From contig NZ_CP172056.1 in assembly GCF_049860565.1 (NCBI RefSeq), positions 4,195,801 to 4,259,800 of the forward strand: 64,000 nucleotides of DNA, read 5' to 3'. The notes under the pieces are model-generated. The model saw only the letters and a list, made by a program, of their open reading frames with translations. It was not told the origin of the DNA and did not search any database. Source of the DNA: Desulfitobacterium_A nosdiversum. Its GTDB lineage: Bacteria > Bacillota > Desulfitobacteriia > Desulfitobacteriales > Desulfitobacteriaceae. The first letter of the stretch is position 1. Each line of letters opens with the position of its first letter. Below, piece by piece: positions 9,190 through 16,200 of this stretch. The position numbers and the translations under genes are program-made.

Positions 9190-9738
9190 TTTTAATTCAG
9201 TTTCTCTGGGAGGTTTATAAAAGACAGAGGGACGGGTAAGGCGAAGGCTGGGCTTGGGAGCTATTAGCCGAAGAAGCTTATTATCCTCGATCTGATGAAT
9301 TTCTTGAAGCTGCAGCGCTCCGGTAAGACACGCCTGAACACAATACGGTAATTTTCCTTGGTCAATTCGCTCGTAACAGAGTTCGCATTTGCTTGCTTTA
9401 CGCGTCACGGGGTTAAATTGCGGTGCGCCAAATGGGCATGAAACAATACAAGACTTGCATCCTGTGCACTTTTCAGGGTTATGAAGGACTATTCCGTCAC
9501 GACGCTTGAAATATGCCCCAGAGGGGCAAACCCTTAAACATTCCGGATTGGCGCAATGATTACACGATGTGGATAAGAAGAACCTCCGTATATGCTTTGA
9601 GTCTGCTTCTTCAACCTGACGAAGATTTCGCCAACTTAAAGCGGAAGGCAAGGAGTGATTAATCTGGCAGGCTTTGATGCAAGCACCACAGCCTAGACAG
9701 CGATTCGAATCAAGGACAAATCCGAGCTGCTTAGCCAA
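9187..9738 (-). CDS. DmsB-like four-cluster ferredoxin subunit of a soluble molybdo-enzyme
   Basis: This 183-residue electron-transfer subunit carries four Cys motifs typical of DmsB/PhsB/NrfC proteins: CLGCGACIKACQ, CNHCANPECLRVCP, CTGCKSCIVSCP and CELCYERIDQG...CVQAC. It would pass electrons between an external donor and the molybdopterin subunit encoded just upstream (18 bp gap). No membrane anchor follows; the next feature is a terminator. It is about 50% similar by eye to the DmsB-like protein at 15622-16188, suggesting paralogous complexes. Confidence 0.92.
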   Translation of the reverse strand: MAKQLGFVLDSNRCLGCGACIKACQINHSLPSALSWRNLRQVEEADSKHIRRFFLSTSCNHCANPECLRVCPSGAYFKRRDGIVLHNPEKCTGCKSCIVSCPFGAPQFNPVTRKASKCELCYERIDQGKLPYCVQACLTGALQLQEIHQIEDNKLLRLIAPKPSLRLTRPSVFYKPPRETELK

Positions 9739-9756
9739 TAATTACCCGACCTCCTT

Positions 9757-11799
9757 TTAGTTTATTTTCCGCAGGTTGACGAAGGTTTCATTCAGCGCAA
9801 AACCCGGTGCGCCCTGGGTTTGATGCCCCATATCCGTTCGAGGAGTCCCCATAAGCCGGTTAAGCGAAACATCAGACTTAATTTGTTCCTGATATATAAA
9901 AACCACTTCATCCGGAAGGCCGTTTTCAATAGCGACAATCCCCTCTATGGCACCAAACCTATTGCCCATTCTAATCTTATCTTCCTCTTTAAGTTCATAT
10001 CGCTTAGCTACTTCCGGGGAAAGGTGAACTGTAAAATGGTCCTGCAAATGATCTAAGGCATAGGGCTGAGAGTTTATGCAGGTCAGGTGATGGGGGGTTA
10101 TAAGACGCAGCGGAAATTCCGCAGAGGATTCTAAGGAGGGACGATAGATCGGCAAAGCAGGAAATCCTGCCTTCTCTGCGCTTTCAGAATAAAATTCAAA
10201 GCGGCCGGAGGGGGTTTTAAACTTCCGATCCTCCCATGCTGTCAAAGAAAAACGGGCACGAAGCGGCCCTTCGAAAATATCTTCAGGTTTTTTCAAGCCT
10301 AATATATTGAGTATATTCGTCGGCCCAAGCAGGTTGAGCAGCGTTTCCTTTTCATCCCCTGCCGTAGGAAATTTACAGCTTCCCGGCGAGATTTGGTTCA
10401 AACGGGCGGAGATATCCCAGGCGATTTGAAGATCGGAACGCGCTTCTCCAACAGGGGCAATTGCGGGTTCATTAACACCGACCCAATAGTGCCAATAACT
10501 TGAATTCAAATCCCAATGTTCATACTGTGTGGTAATGGGCAGAAAAAGATCCGCAGCCTGAGAAGATTGGGAAGGAAAAAGGTCACAGATCATGATCAAA
10601 TCGAGTTGTTTCAAGAGCGTTTTCCAAAGATGGAGGTTGCCGTCCTGAGATAAAGGATTTCTCCCGGCAAGCCAGAGCATTTTAACGAGAGGGTCTGTAC
10701 ACTCAAGGGCCTGCTCGGCAAAATTATTGATATTCAGCAAGCGGTCGTGAGGAGCGGGTTGATCATAAAAATAAGAAGTAACTTTGCCGGAATATTGATA
10801 GGTCTCGAATTGTCCGTATTGAACCCCGCCGCCTGATTCGCCGATATGCCCGGCTAAAGCCCCAAGCGCATCAATCGAACGCAGAGTTTGTCCGCCATTG
10901 ATATAGCGCTGCAGTCCGAACCCGACCCAGATACAAGCGGGATGAGTTTTCCCGTATTCAAGCGCCAACTCTCGAAGGGTTTCTATCGGAACTCCGGTAA
11001 TCGCCGAACAGTCTCTAAGATCCACCTTTGCTTGAAGATAATCGATAAATTCTTGATGACCTAAAGAATAGGACGCGAGCTCAGGATCAACAAGCTTTTC
11101 CTCAACAATAATCTTGGCAAATCCTAACGCCAGAAGGCCGTCGGTGCCCGGACGAACTTGGATAAAGCGATGAACTCGGGCAGCCGTTGCACTAAAATAC
11201 GTGTCAAAGCAGACGACTTTTGTCCCATTGTCCATAGCGTCAAAAATAATCGGCATTTGATGGGGCGCAGTCCAGGCGGGGTTCACACCCCAAAGCCAAA
11301 TGAGTTTGGAACGGCTCATATCAAGCGGATCTGAACAAAAAAATGTCCCAAAGTCATACGTTTGAGCATCAACTCCTGCAGACCAGCACGGGGATCCTAT
11401 GGCCCGTGTCGTAGAACCTAGTCCCGTAAAGAGGGCGTCTGTCGCATAATGCAGAAGGCCGAAGTTTCCTGAATACTTGTCCAAAGCCACCGGCAAGGTT
11501 GTTCCGTACTTTTCCTTCAGTTTTAAAATCGTTTCGGCAATTATATTTAAAGCACCATCCCAAGAAATCCGTTCCCAGTACCCACTGTAACGCTCTCTTT
11601 GACGCATTGGGTAACGTATCCTTCGCGGGCTGTAAACCCGCTTCACATCTTCTAATGCTTTGGGGCATAATTTGCCCCGGGTATATTCATGAAACGGATT
11701 TCCTTCAACAGAAATCAGTTTTCCATTACGTGTCGTACTGATGATACTGCACGTATCATAACAATTACGGGGACAAATATTGTGATGGGTTTTCTCCAT
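9757..11799 (-). CDS. Molybdopterin oxidoreductase, DMSO-reductase family, apparently cytoplasmic
   Basis: The 680-residue catalytic subunit binds an N-terminal 4Fe-4S cluster (Cys9, Cys13, Cys17, Cys45; CPRNCYDTC) and bis-molybdopterin. Unlike its paralogue at 16201-18396 it starts directly at the cluster with no Tat signal, so it should stay in the cytoplasm. The AIGSPCWSAG motif may supply the Mo-ligand Cys; this is inferred. The C-terminal domain (LITPHHLTCINSQ) is the dinucleotide-binding part. It forms a two-gene operon with the ferredoxin subunit. The substrate cannot be told from sequence. Confidence 0.9.
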   Translation of the reverse strand: MEKTHHNICPRNCYDTCSIISTTRNGKLISVEGNPFHEYTRGKLCPKALEDVKRVYSPRRIRYPMRQRERYSGYWERISWDGALNIIAETILKLKEKYGTTLPVALDKYSGNFGLLHYATDALFTGLGSTTRAIGSPCWSAGVDAQTYDFGTFFCSDPLDMSRSKLIWLWGVNPAWTAPHQMPIIFDAMDNGTKVVCFDTYFSATAARVHRFIQVRPGTDGLLALGFAKIIVEEKLVDPELASYSLGHQEFIDYLQAKVDLRDCSAITGVPIETLRELALEYGKTHPACIWVGFGLQRYINGGQTLRSIDALGALAGHIGESGGGVQYGQFETYQYSGKVTSYFYDQPAPHDRLLNINNFAEQALECTDPLVKMLWLAGRNPLSQDGNLHLWKTLLKQLDLIMICDLFPSQSSQAADLFLPITTQYEHWDLNSSYWHYWVGVNEPAIAPVGEARSDLQIAWDISARLNQISPGSCKFPTAGDEKETLLNLLGPTNILNILGLKKPEDIFEGPLRARFSLTAWEDRKFKTPSGRFEFYSESAEKAGFPALPIYRPSLESSAEFPLRLITPHHLTCINSQPYALDHLQDHFTVHLSPEVAKRYELKEEDKIRMGNRFGAIEGIVAIENGLPDEVVFIYQEQIKSDVSLNRLMGTPRTDMGHQTQGAPGFALNETFVNLRKIN

Positions 11800-12002
11800 T
11801 TATATCTCCCTTACGTAAATACTTTAATATTATTAAACAAGTTTCTTATTAATATTATAGGAGTTTTTACTGGAAATATAAATAAGGGGCCATTGCTCAC
11901 TAAAATGTACCCTGTAAAATGGACAGCAAAAAAGAGGCATCATGCCGAACTTTTTATGACTCTGTTTTACAGGGGCATTTTTTGTTATGCTGACTATGTG
12001 GA

Positions 12003-12467
12003 GTGGATGAAAAGATGGGAACAAATCGTTTTACAGAGGAACAGCAGGCAATGCTGCGGCAGAATCCATATGTAGTCAAGGTAAGTGAAACATCGATTAC
12101 ATATTCGGTTGACTTTAAAGAACGATTCTATCGTGAATATAAGGCTGGAAATATGCCTTCTGCTATTTTACGAGGGATGGGTTTTGATCCTCGTGTGTTG
12201 GGGAAAAAGCGGATTGACCGTTTTGTTGGAAATGTTAGTAAGTACGAGGCGCACAACGAAGATTTTCATGACCGGCGTAAAGATAGTACTGGTCGTCCAA
12301 GAACAAAAGACCTGACGTCCGAGGAGAAAATATCTCGCTTAGAGCATCAGGTTCAGTATTTAAAACAAGAGAATGAATTTCTAAAAAAAATCAACTTTTT
12401 AGAAAAGAAGGCACAATGGGAAGCCAAGCGGCGCCAGCAGAAAAATACAAGATCATCCAAAAAATGA
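12003..12467 (+). CDS. IS3-family transposase OrfA
   Basis: These 154 residues contain an HTH DNA-binding domain (residues 30-80: FKERFYREYKAG, then AILRGMGFDPRVLG) and a C-terminal leucine-zipper-like coil (EEKISRLEHQVQYLKQENEFL), as in OrfA proteins. The start is GTG 12003 or ATG 12015. An A8 run at 12383-12390 lies where a -1 slip would join OrfA to OrfB; the -1 frame is open from there into OrfB. The frame is intact, so the element may be active. Confidence 0.9.
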   Translation: MDEKMGTNRFTEEQQAMLRQNPYVVKVSETSITYSVDFKERFYREYKAGNMPSAILRGMGFDPRVLGKKRIDRFVGNVSKYEAHNEDFHDRRKDSTGRPRTKDLTSEEKISRLEHQVQYLKQENEFLKKINFLEKKAQWEAKRRQQKNTRSSKK

Positions 12468-13348
12468 CCCGACGGGATAATAACTTTTTGAACATAACAT
12501 GGCTGTGCAAATATGCCGGCGTTTCCCGTTCCGGATACTACCGTTGGCTGAAGGCTGCAGATGTGAGAACTGCACAATATGAACAGGACAAGAAAGACTT
12601 TGAGGTGATTCTGGCGGCTTACCAGTTCCGCGGTTATGACAAAGGAGTCCGAGGTATCTACATGCGACTGCTGCACCAGGGAATCCGTATGAACCGAAAG
12701 AAAATCTCGCGGCTGATGAAAAAGTTTGGACTGAAATGCACGATTCGGAAAGCAAATCCATACCGACGTATGGCAAAAGCTTTGAGAACCAGCAATGTAG
12801 CCGATAATCTTGTTAACCGTGAGTTCGAGGAACACGGCCCAAGGGCCATACTTTTAACAGATATTACTTACATGTTCTACCGCAACAGCCAGAAAGCGTA
12901 TCTCTCAACAATTTTAGATGCCTGCACCAAGCAGGTGTTGGCATATGTAGTTAGCAACTCTTTGGAAGTGGACTTTGTATTAGAAACGGTCAATCATCTG
13001 ATCCAAGAACACGGAATTTCTTTGAACAAGGAAACCATTATCCATTCAGATCAGGGCTGCCATTATACCAGCATATCATTCCAGGCCTTGCTCAAGGACA
13101 AAGAACTGCGTCAGTCTATGTCAAGGCGAGGGAATTGTTGGGACAACGCGCCTCAGGAGTCCTTCTTTGGCCATATGAAAGATGAAATCCACCTGGAAGG
13201 CTGCAATACATTCGAAGAATTAACGGTCATTATTGAAGACTATATGGATTACTACAACAATGATCGCTACCAATGGGATTTAGCCAAGCTGTCACCAAAC
13301 CAGTACGAAAAATATCTCCGGACTGGAAATTATCCTATTCATGTGTAG
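12416..13348 (+). CDS. IS3-family transposase OrfB (DDE integrase core)
   Basis: The 310-residue OrfB holds an HTH_21-like N-terminus (VSRSGYYRWL), then an rve integrase core. The DDE residues are visible in LLTDITYM (first Asp), IIHSDQGCHYTS (second Asp) and NAPQESFFGHMK (Glu). It overlaps OrfA by 52 bases in the -1 frame and is probably made mostly as an OrfAB fusion by frameshifting. The frame is intact to its stop, 20 bp before the right end of the element. Confidence 0.93.
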   Translation: MGSQAAPAEKYKIIQKMTRRDNNFLNITWLCKYAGVSRSGYYRWLKAADVRTAQYEQDKKDFEVILAAYQFRGYDKGVRGIYMRLLHQGIRMNRKKISRLMKKFGLKCTIRKANPYRRMAKALRTSNVADNLVNREFEEHGPRAILLTDITYMFYRNSQKAYLSTILDACTKQVLAYVVSNSLEVDFVLETVNHLIQEHGISLNKETIIHSDQGCHYTSISFQALLKDKELRQSMSRRGNCWDNAPQESFFGHMKDEIHLEGCNTFEELTVIIEDYMDYYNNDRYQWDLAKLSPNQYEKYLRTGNYPIHV

Positions 13349-13369
13349 ATCGGATTTAATACAGGGCAC

Positions 13370-13513
13370 TATGAGCGATTGTTCCAGCGAGTGAGAGCCA
13401 CCGTTCCGTTTTACGAAGCCAGTATTCGGAAACAGCGAAACCACTCTGGGGTAGACTTGACATGGGACCCTACGACGGATGCTTCAATGGGTCGAGGGCT
13501 GTGGCTCAAATGA
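13370..13513 (+). pseudogene. Open coding-like fragment beside the IS end
   Basis: From the IS edge to a TGA at 13511 a frame of 47 codons stays open and reads like real protein (YERLFQRVRATVPFYEASIR, then SGVDLTWDP). No start or ribosome site is visible and I do not recognise the family. It is probably the 3' part of a gene cut by the insertion or by an earlier rearrangement. Its 3' half overlaps the inverted repeat at 13453-13581. Confidence 0.3.
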
Positions 13514-13581
13514 TGTATTCCTTTGGGGTAAGCCCCATCCCTTTAATCTAGGGTAGCATCCGCCGCCCCCATATCAAGTCT
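13453..13581. repeat. Long imperfect inverted repeat, RNA- or transposon-end-like
   Basis: The arm AGACTTGACATGGG (13453-13466) plus CGACGGATGCT pairs with AGCATCCGCCG plus CCCATATCAAGTCT (13568-13581), with few mismatches. The enclosed segment contains a further GGGG/CCCC hairpin. The layout suggests a folded RNA or fused ends of a mobile element. No gene was recognised inside it. Confidence 0.6.
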
Positions 13582-13636
13582 TATTTTGAGTCATAAAGCA
13601 GGCTGTTAAGCAATGTCTTCTCAATAGATTTACCAA

Positions 13637-13708
13637 GGCTCTATGTCTCCGGAACTATGGCTCAATTTTTCCATACAAGCGGCTCACTGTATTCCGGAAC
13701 GACGGCTC
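13637..13708. repeat. Two 27/28-bp direct repeats with TCCGGAAC cores
   Basis: Copy one is 13637-13663 and copy two 13681-13708. Each starts and ends with GGCTC and has TCCGGAAC in the centre; 17 bp separate them. Repeated, symmetric sites like these are typical of transposase-binding ends of some insertion sequences (IS21-type, for example), but no matching transposase is present. Confidence 0.6.
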
Positions 13709-13729
13709 TTTCGCATCGGTATATTAAGA

Positions 13730-14044
13730 TCAAAACGGTATTTCTTCCGGAATAGAGATGCCATGTATGCGACACAGTGATTCTAATAACTCTATTTTTT
13801 TATTTGCTTCATCCAGAGAACTCTTCACTGACCAGTAATCACTGCGGAGCTGTTCGAAAAAGTCTTCTAACTGCTCGTATTCTTTTTTGAAGTTTTGCTT
13901 TGATGAGCGAAATCTTTTTACAGTAGCTTTCATAATGTTTATAGATATGCGGATATATTTAACGCTGGCAGTCATATCGAAGTGATATAACTGCCAGCGT
14001 TTGCTTGCATATCTCCTCCGTAAAACCCATTTAAGCAGTTTCAC
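13730..14044 (-). CDS. Unrecognised 104-residue coiled-coil protein
   Basis: I do not recognise the family. The N-terminus is basic (WVLRRRYASKRWQLYHF), and residues 45-95 form a likely coiled coil rich in Lys, Glu and Leu (YEQLEDFFEQLRSDYW, LDEANKKIELLESL). It lies between inverted CCCCCAT(A/G)TCAAG sequences (13566-13578 and 14077-14089), so it may be cargo or an accessory protein of a small mobile element. No strong ribosome site was found before the ATG, and it could be non-functional. Confidence 0.45.
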   Translation of the reverse strand: MKLLKWVLRRRYASKRWQLYHFDMTASVKYIRISINIMKATVKRFRSSKQNFKKEYEQLEDFFEQLRSDYWSVKSSLDEANKKIELLESLCRIHGISIPEEIPF

Positions 14045-14070
14045 AGAGATTTTATAGGCCCTTTTTTTAA

Positions 14071-14256
14071 ATTGTCCTTGACATGGGGGGCACTTTACAC
14101 GAAGTTTGGCAACGGCCCCTTGAACTGTTAAAACCTCCGACGACGGAAAAAGAAAAACGGGGAGAAAAATGGGAAAAAGAATGGATTAAAAAACGGAAAA
14201 AATCCAAAGCCTCTAAAACGTCCAAACATAAGCTTTTATTCCTTTCTTTTTCTTAG
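14071..14256 (+). pseudogene. Lys-rich open fragment, probable gene remnant
   Basis: A frame of 61 codons stays open between an in-frame TAA at 14068 and TAG at 14254. It reads DMGGTLHEVWQRPLELLKPP and then becomes strongly Lys/Glu/Arg-rich. No ribosome site precedes the only ATG (14083), and the first bases coincide with the right inverted repeat of the putative small element. I see no family match; a decayed gene end is the simplest view. Confidence 0.25.
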
Positions 14257-14257
14257 T

Positions 14258-14398
14258 TTAGAAGATTACGCCTAATGCGATGAGGATCAAGATAGCAATT
14301 GCGATAATCCCGACACCAACGCCAACACCTGCAACAGGAGCAACTGATGGACAACATGCACCACCAAAACCGCCCATGCCAAAGCCCATTCCGAACAT
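14258..14398 (-). CDS. Tiny Gly-rich membrane protein, YjcZ-like
   Basis: This 46-residue protein has a Gly/Met-rich head (MFGMGFGMGGFGG), a CCPSVAP turn and a single hydrophobic helix of about 20 residues (IIAIAILILIALGVIF). The ATG at 14398 has a TAAGGAGG site upstream. The layout matches the small YjcZ/YhfH-like sporulation membrane proteins of Bacilli and Clostridia. It is adjacent to a second gene of the same design, suggesting a tandem pair. A spore-related role is inferred from resemblance only. Confidence 0.7.
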   Translation of the reverse strand: MFGMGFGMGGFGGACCPSVAPVAGVGVGVGIIAIAILILIALGVIF

Positions 14399-14433
14399 AT
14401 CATTACCTCCTTAAAAATATTTTTTAGAAAAGA

Positions 14434-14541
14434 TTAGAATACGATTCCTAATGCGATAAGCAGAAGAATGATTACCACTACGATAGCAATACCTGGTAAG
14501 AAACGAGGGGTACAAACTCCGTCAACACCACCAAATGCCAT
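14434..14541 (-). CDS. Tiny membrane protein, YjcZ-like, second of a pair
   Basis: The 35 residues start MAFGGVDGVCTPRF and end in one hydrophobic helix with the same IALGIVF finish as its neighbour (IALGVIF). AAAGGAGGAATTCAG precedes the ATG at 14541, a very strong ribosome site. The stop lies 36 bp from the next small gene. The shared C-terminus suggests duplication. Function is unknown; small spore-associated or stress membrane proteins look like this. Confidence 0.7.
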   Translation of the reverse strand: MAFGGVDGVCTPRFLPGIAIVVVIILLLIALGIVF

Positions 14542-14706
14542 CTGAATTCCTCCTTTGTTAGAGATAATACATACTATGCTTGGTCACGAATAATTGCCAC
14601 AATATGGTATATAAGAGTTGCACCGCTTGGCTAAATTAAGATACAGAGTAACAACAAAATAACCGATTTTGAGTTCGACCGCAGGTTTTATTTTAAGTAT
14701 GAGAAA

Positions 14707-14750
14707 GAGGCCATTGCTCACGAACTATTCAGTTCGTGAGCAACGGCCTC
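14707..14750 (-). terminator. Strong terminator after the dmsABC-like operon
   Basis: A 20-bp stem with one mismatch (14707-14726 with 14731-14750) closes a 4-base loop and is followed on the minus strand by TTTCT. It lies 40 bp after the anchor-subunit stop. Thirteen bases of one arm (GGCCATTGCTCAC) recur at the left flank of the IS at 11906. Confidence 0.85.
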
Positions 14751-14790
14751 GAAAAAAGGAAGGGCAGAATTCTAAGAGTCAGAAATTGGT

Positions 14791-15618
14791 TTAAAACAAA
14801 GCTGTAATATGAATGCCTGCTGCAGCAAAATAGAAAAGAGATCGGCCAATAAGTTCTCCAAATCCTGTAAAAACAACGACCATCAACAGAAGATTGGGAG
14901 ATAAGGCTTTTTTCGTTTTAAGAGGAGAGACAAGAAAGAGCAATGGAACAAGCCACCCGATGACAACACGAATCCAGAAAAACGGGCTTGAAAGATAGGC
15001 CTGAACAGTAGCAGCGCCTTCGTTATTCACTTGAATAAAGGAAGCATAAAGCACAAACAAAACAATGCTCGCAAGCAAACAACCAATGGACCAGTGCAGC
15101 AAACTCTTTCGCTGAGCCTGAGCAATCTCTTTATAGCCGAGAATGGCTGTAACGAGCGGTCCCATTAAAACTGCAGTAATAAAGAAAAATACAAGGGGCG
15201 CCGCATTATTCCAGGCCGGGACACGTGGAAGAACGTAAATCATCGCACTGCTTAAGGTTCCCAATAGACCAAGTATTGAAGTTATGAGCAAAGGCGTTCG
15301 TCTGTTGCTGCCGGGATGGTAAACGATCCACAAGAGGAAGAGCCAGCCTGCAAACGTAAGCAGGAACATGACAATTTCTCGGCTTAACCAAGAGGAGCTC
15401 AGATGCGTAATCGCCCGGTAAGCTGCTTCCGGATGTCCGAGATGAAACAGAGAGGCAAGCAAAGCCGCAACCAGGAAAGTTCCGGAGACGAGGACACCTC
15501 TTTTGAAAAGTGATTCCTTCAGTTCATGTTGATCTAACCAGAAAAGAACGAGAATGATACCTACCGAAATTTGACTCAAAACGGTAAATAAGACTAAAGG
15601 CCATTCCAAACTTCCCAT
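14791..15618 (-). CDS. DmsC-like membrane anchor subunit
   Basis: The 275-residue protein has about eight hydrophobic helices, a first cytoplasmic or loop region HELKESLFKRG, and the FHLGHPEAAYRAITHLSSSWLSRE-type stretch (HLGHP, then SWLSREI) that is diagnostic of DmsC anchors. It should hold the catalytic dimer on the outer face of the membrane and oxidise menaquinol. It starts 3 bp after the ferredoxin subunit stop, the third structural gene of the operon torD-A-B-C, and is followed by a terminator. Confidence 0.92.
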   Translation of the reverse strand: MGSLEWPLVLFTVLSQISVGIILVLFWLDQHELKESLFKRGVLVSGTFLVAALLASLFHLGHPEAAYRAITHLSSSWLSREIVMFLLTFAGWLFLLWIVYHPGSNRRTPLLITSILGLLGTLSSAMIYVLPRVPAWNNAAPLVFFFITAVLMGPLVTAILGYKEIAQAQRKSLLHWSIGCLLASIVLFVLYASFIQVNNEGAATVQAYLSSPFFWIRVVIGWLVPLLFLVSPLKTKKALSPNLLLMVVVFTGFGELIGRSLFYFAAAGIHITALF

Positions 15619-15621
15619 CTC

Positions 15622-16188
15622 TTAATCCCTCCTAATCTGCTTGCCTTGTTTAGGGCCAATAAAACGAATGGATGGTTCGGTGATCTTGGGACTCGGAAGA
15701 CCGGGTAACGTTTTAAGGACTCCGACTCTTTGATCTAGAGCATCATTAATTTCAACAAGTTCTAAAGCACCGGTGATACACGCAGCTACGCAGGCCGGTT
15801 TCTGACCTTGGTCAATTCGTTGGTAGCATAGATTGCATTTCTCAGCCTTCTTTTGGATGGGATTAAACTGAGGACGGTCATACGGACAGGCCATCACACA
15901 CATCTGACAGCCAATACAGCGGTCATGATTTTGAATAACGATTCCGTCCTCCCGTTTTGTATACGCTTCCACCGGGCAGACCCTCAGACACTCTGGATGG
16001 GCACAATGATTACAGCCCATGGAAAAAAACATTCGGGTCGGAAGAGAAAAGTCCTCTTCACGGAGTTGAAAAACCTGACGCCAACGCGGTGTTACATCGA
16101 TCTGATATTCATTTTTGCAGGCCATTTCGCACCCGCGGCAGCCCACGCATTTTTCAGAGTTATGCAAGAAACCCAACTGTTTACTCAT
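15622..16188 (-). CDS. DmsB-like four-cluster ferredoxin subunit
   Basis: These 188 residues carry four Cys motifs for 4Fe-4S clusters: CVGCRGCEMACK, CNHCAHPECLRVCP, CIGCQMCVMACP and CNLCYQRIDQG...CVAAC. It transfers electrons between the anchor and the molybdenum subunit. The gene lies 12 bp after the catalytic subunit and 3 bp before the anchor, so translation is probably coupled. It has no signal peptide and would ride across the membrane with the Tat-targeted partner. Confidence 0.94.
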   Translation of the reverse strand: MSKQLGFLHNSEKCVGCRGCEMACKNEYQIDVTPRWRQVFQLREEDFSLPTRMFFSMGCNHCAHPECLRVCPVEAYTKREDGIVIQNHDRCIGCQMCVMACPYDRPQFNPIQKKAEKCNLCYQRIDQGQKPACVAACITGALELVEINDALDQRVGVLKTLPGLPSPKITEPSIRFIGPKQGKQIRRD

Positions 16189-16200
16189 TCAGATCCCCCC

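Larger units (their letters stand above)
11906..13368 (+). mobile_element. IS3-family insertion sequence (first copy)
   Basis: Two overlapping transposase ORFs in a -1 relation lie between imperfect inverted ends: left TGTACCCTGTAAAAT and right (reverse complement) TGCCCTGTATTAAAT. Ends are placed on the TG...CA dinucleotides; no clear target duplication was found, and pairing of sequence outside these ends means the true ends could lie 15-20 bp further out. Its orfA/orfB differ clearly from the element at 40355-41626. Confidence 0.8.
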
